64,000 bases of DNA, taken from NCBI GenBank assembly GCA_910579935.1, contig CAJTVQ010000015.1, positions 1 through 64,000 on the forward strand, written 5' to 3'. A program made the translations under genes and the position numbers. Positions 61,452-64,000 of the stretch are shown one piece after another. The DNA is from an uncultured Lachnospiraceae bacterium (GTDB lineage Bacteria > Bacillota > Clostridia > Lachnospirales > Lachnospiraceae). The notes below the pieces were generated by a model, which searched no databases, was not told where the DNA came from, and was given only the letters and a program-made list of their open reading frames with translations. How positions within the stretch are numbered: position 1 is the stretch's first letter; each line of letters opens with the position of its first letter.

Positions 61452-63569
61452 ATGAGTGACGTATTTAATGTAGAGGAGATTTTTGCAAAAAATGTATTTA
61501 CCATAGGTAAGATGAAACAGCGCCTTCCACGAAATATATACAAAGAAGTAAAAAAGGTCATGGACCAGGGGGGTGAATTGTCCCTGGAGGCGGCGGATGT
61601 GGTGGCAAAGGCCATGAAAGACTGGGCGGTGGAAAATGGGGCGACCCATTATACCCACTGGTTCCAGCCCCTTACCGGTATTACGGCGGAAAAGCATGAT
61701 TCATTTGTGACCCATCCCGATGAAGAAGGGAAGATGCTGATGGAGTTTTCCGGTAAGGAGCTGATCAAGGGAGAGCCGGACGCTTCGTCCTTCCCGTCCG
61801 GCGGACTGCGTGCCACTTTTGAGGCGAGAGGTTATACAGCGTGGGATATTACGTCCCCTGCTTTCCTGAAAGAAGCGGCAACCGGCGTCATTTTGTGTAT
61901 ACCTACTGCATTCTGTTCTTATAAGGGGGAGGCGCTGGATAAAAAGACTCCTTTGTTAAGATCCATGGAAGCGGTCAGTGAGCAGGCGCTCCGTATTGTG
62001 CGTTTGTTCGGGAATACGGGAGCCGCCAAGGTGGTAGCCAGCGTGGGACCGGAACAGGAATACTTTTTGGTTGATAAGGATAAATACTTACAGCGGCCCG
62101 ACCTTATTTTTGCAGGCCGCACGTTGTTCGGTGCACCGGCTCCGAAAGGACAGGAGATGGAAGATCATTACTTCGGCGTCATCCGTGAACGAATCGGGGC
62201 TTATATGAAGGACCTGAATGAAGAGTTGTGGAAACTGGGTGTGACAGCCAAGACACAGCACAATGAGGTTGCACCGGCGCAGCATGAACTGGCGCCCATT
62301 TATGAGACGGCGAATATCGCGGTGGATCACAATCAGATCGTCATGGAGACCATGAAGCGGGTAGCGGTGCGTCACGATATGCGGTGTCTGCTCCATGAGA
62401 AACCTTTTGCGGGTGTCAATGGTTCCGGTAAGCACAACAACTGGTCGCTTGGCACGGATAATGGCGTGAACCTGTTAGATCCCGGTGATACGCCGAATGA
62501 GAATATACAGTTCCTGTTGGTGCTTGCATGTATTATGAAGGCGGTGGATACACACGCAGACCTGCTTCGTCAGAGTGCTTCCGATGTAGGGAATGACCAC
62601 CGTCTGGGTGCGAATGAGGCGCCTCCTGCTATTATTTCCATGTTTCTCGGCGAACAGCTGGAGGATGTGGTGAAGCAGCTGGTAGAGACAGGTATTGCGT
62701 CTACCTGTAAAGAAGGCGGCGTATTGGAGACAGGAGTTTCCACCCTTCCGAATTTTACAAAGGATGCGACCGACAGAAACAGGACTTCGCCGTTTGCATT
62801 TACCGGTAATAAGTTTGAATTCCGTATGGTAGGTTCTGCGGATTCCATCGCAAGCCCGAATACGATTCTGAATGCCATTGTTGCGGAGGCTTTTTGCGAG
62901 GCCGCAGATGTTTTGGAAAAAGCAAAACCGGAAGAATTTGAACTGGCGGTACATGACTTAATTAAGGAATACATGACAAAGCATCAGAGAATCATTTTCA
63001 ACGGAAACGGTTATGCCGATGAGTGGGTGGCGGAAGCGGAGCGGAGAGGACTTCCGAATATCAAATCCATGGTAGAGGCAGTGGAAACGCTGACTACGGA
63101 TAAAGCGGTAAAACTCTTTGAGAAGTTCCGCATTTTTACAAAGGCAGAACTGGAGTCACGCGAAGAGGTTCTGTATGAAACCTATGCAAAGAGCATTAAT
63201 ATAGAAGCTTTAACGATGATTGATATGGCATCCAGACAGATTATCCCTGCAGTGGTAAAATATACAAAGTCCTTGGCGGATACGGTAATTGCCGTAAAGG
63301 AGGCAGAGGCAGACGCATCCGTTCAGGCAGAACTGCTGGCAAATGTTTCCGCAAAACTGGCGGAAGCAAAAGCGGCGCTGGTGAAACTTCAGGAAATGGA
63401 GAACAAAGCGAGCGCGATGACAGAAGGCAGGGAGCAGGCGTTTGTCTACAAGGATGAAGTTAAGGAAGCGATGGAGGCCCTCAGAAGACCCGTGGATGAA
63501 CTGGAAATGCTGGTAGATAAGGAAGTATGGCCTTATCCTACTTATGCGGATTTGATGTTTGAGGTGTAA
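61452..63569 (+). CDS. glnN: Glutamine synthetase type III
   Basis: 705 aa, the length of GSIII, about 250 residues longer than GSI. Makes glutamine from glutamate, ammonia and ATP. Seen: the GSIII N-terminal region (FNVEEIFAKNVFTIGKMKQR), FPSGGLRATFEARGYTAWD, the metal/ATP segments VGPEQEYFLVD, NEVAPAQHELAPIYE and VNGSGKHNNWSLG, and the C-terminal helical extension. Its own promoter and an attenuator-like leader suggest nitrogen-responsive control. Confidence 0.96.
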   Translation: MSDVFNVEEIFAKNVFTIGKMKQRLPRNIYKEVKKVMDQGGELSLEAADVVAKAMKDWAVENGATHYTHWFQPLTGITAEKHDSFVTHPDEEGKMLMEFSGKELIKGEPDASSFPSGGLRATFEARGYTAWDITSPAFLKEAATGVILCIPTAFCSYKGEALDKKTPLLRSMEAVSEQALRIVRLFGNTGAAKVVASVGPEQEYFLVDKDKYLQRPDLIFAGRTLFGAPAPKGQEMEDHYFGVIRERIGAYMKDLNEELWKLGVTAKTQHNEVAPAQHELAPIYETANIAVDHNQIVMETMKRVAVRHDMRCLLHEKPFAGVNGSGKHNNWSLGTDNGVNLLDPGDTPNENIQFLLVLACIMKAVDTHADLLRQSASDVGNDHRLGANEAPPAIISMFLGEQLEDVVKQLVETGIASTCKEGGVLETGVSTLPNFTKDATDRNRTSPFAFTGNKFEFRMVGSADSIASPNTILNAIVAEAFCEAADVLEKAKPEEFELAVHDLIKEYMTKHQRIIFNGNGYADEWVAEAERRGLPNIKSMVEAVETLTTDKAVKLFEKFRIFTKAELESREEVLYETYAKSINIEALTMIDMASRQIIPAVVKYTKSLADTVIAVKEAEADASVQAELLANVSAKLAEAKAALVKLQEMENKASAMTEGREQAFVYKDEVKEAMEALRRPVDELEMLVDKEVWPYPTYADLMFEV

Positions 63570-63600
63570 GAGGATTTCCGGAAATGATCGTGAGGTGATA

Positions 63601-63634
63601 TCCGCCGGTATGTGTATGGTACCGGCGGAATTTT
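63601..63634 (+). terminator. Terminator of glnN
   Basis: Perfect 10-bp stem TCCGCCGGTA / TACCGGCGGA, 9-nt loop, then ATTTT. Confidence 0.85.
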
Positions 63635-63754
63635 CGGTCTGCCCTTCTGCTGCTTTAAGGAATGGTGCAAGGTCTATAGGCGATAAGATGTATAGGTTTG
63701 TGATAAAATGAAAATACTAATGATAATTTTGAGGAAAGAGGTACTTATATTGTA

Positions 63755-63919
63755 ATGGAAAACTGTCCCTGTGAGAATATTACATGCAAACGACACGGTA
63801 TCTGCGCAGCATGTAAAAGACAGCATAGTAAATTGAAGAAGAAACCCCTGACAGCTTGCGAGCGGATGAAGGAACGGAAGAGAGAGGAACCTAAAAATTT
63901 TAAAAAATTAAAAAAATGA
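63755..63919 (+). CDS. Small cysteine-rich protein (54 aa), zinc-ribbon-like
   Basis: ATG at 63755 to TGA at 63917-63919. It begins MENCPCENITCKRHGICAAC: five cysteines spaced CxCx5Cx5CxxC, plus His in between, followed by a Lys/Arg-rich half ending KNFKKLKK. The pattern suggests a small zinc-binding fold with a basic tail, possibly nucleic-acid binding; no family is recognised with certainty. GGAAAGAGG lies 13 nt upstream, a little far. Isolated between the glnN terminator and a strong promoter. Confidence 0.6.
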   Translation: MENCPCENITCKRHGICAACKRQHSKLKKKPLTACERMKERKREEPKNFKKLKK

Positions 63920-63928
63920 AAAAAAGGC

Positions 63929-63957
63929 TTGCCAAATAGATTCGAATGCTGTATAAT
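63929..63957 (+). promoter_or_regulatory. Strong promoter at the window edge
   Basis: TTGCCA (63929-63934), exactly 17 bp, consensus TATAAT (63952-63957). Its gene or RNA lies beyond the window. Confidence 0.7.
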
Positions 63958-64000
63958 ACTAAAATGTAGCGGGCAGGTAGCACGCGAATCATAAATTGGG

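Overview
The window looks like chromosomal DNA of a gut-type Lachnospiraceae (Clostridia, Bacillota). The evidence is the consistent gene style (strong AGGAGG ribosome sites, GC-rich coding, AT-rich gaps), a type III glutamine synthetase, a CIRCE-controlled hrcA-grpE-dnaK-dnaJ operon, an ireB-ruvX-DUF1292-fur-RNase J cluster, a THF riboswitch before folT, and a Roseburia-like beta-mannooligosaccharide locus. The genus cannot be fixed from the sequence alone.

Layout. 1-6.4 kb: a broken TSUP permease gene, then a glycerol / glycerol-3-phosphate oxidation operon (two flavoproteins, a DUF1667 protein, glpK) ending in a NUDIX hydrolase and a terminator. 6.6-9.9 kb: GH36 alpha-galactosidase with a LacI-type regulator. 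10-13.8 kb: a compact three-gene unit in which a secreted VIT/VWA protein with a C-terminal sorting-like tail overlaps an exosortase (XrtK-like), which overlaps a WYL regulator. 13.9-16 kb: a small decay zone holding a YafQ-type toxin whose DinJ-type antitoxin is frameshifted, and a degenerate transposase interrupted by a 155-bp MITE-like element. 16-17.7 kb: MgtC-family membrane protein and an AraC regulator.

18.4-33.8 kb is the metabolic core: a sugar ABC importer (lipoprotein plus two permeases, no ATPase), a mannobiose/cellobiose 2-epimerase, two GH130 phosphorylases, an SGNH acetylesterase (CE17-like), a chemoreceptor, a natural fusion of a GH1 beta-glycosidase with mannose-6-phosphate isomerase, and a GH3 enzyme. 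Together they would import acetylated (galacto)(gluco)mannan oligosaccharides, deacetylate them, epimerise the reducing end, release mannose 1-phosphate by phosphorolysis and pass mannose 6-phosphate to fructose 6-phosphate. No secreted endo-mannanase is present, so a scavenger or a split locus is likely.

34-64 kb is mostly housekeeping: aminotransferase, patatin, uppP, a lysine-rich DUF6465-like protein, the heat-shock operon, a DUF3048 lipoprotein, a GT-C membrane glycosyltransferase beside two gene remnants, folT, prmA-rsmE, a cysteine desulfurase-thiI pair, a His-less HPr-like protein, mtaB, the ireB...RNase J...YlbF...MltG-like...trmR...trhP series (partly syntenic with the Bacillus subtilis yrzL-yrrO region), glnN with an attenuator-like leader, and a tiny Cys-rich protein. 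Several families of intergenic palindromes and short repeats are scattered through the window.
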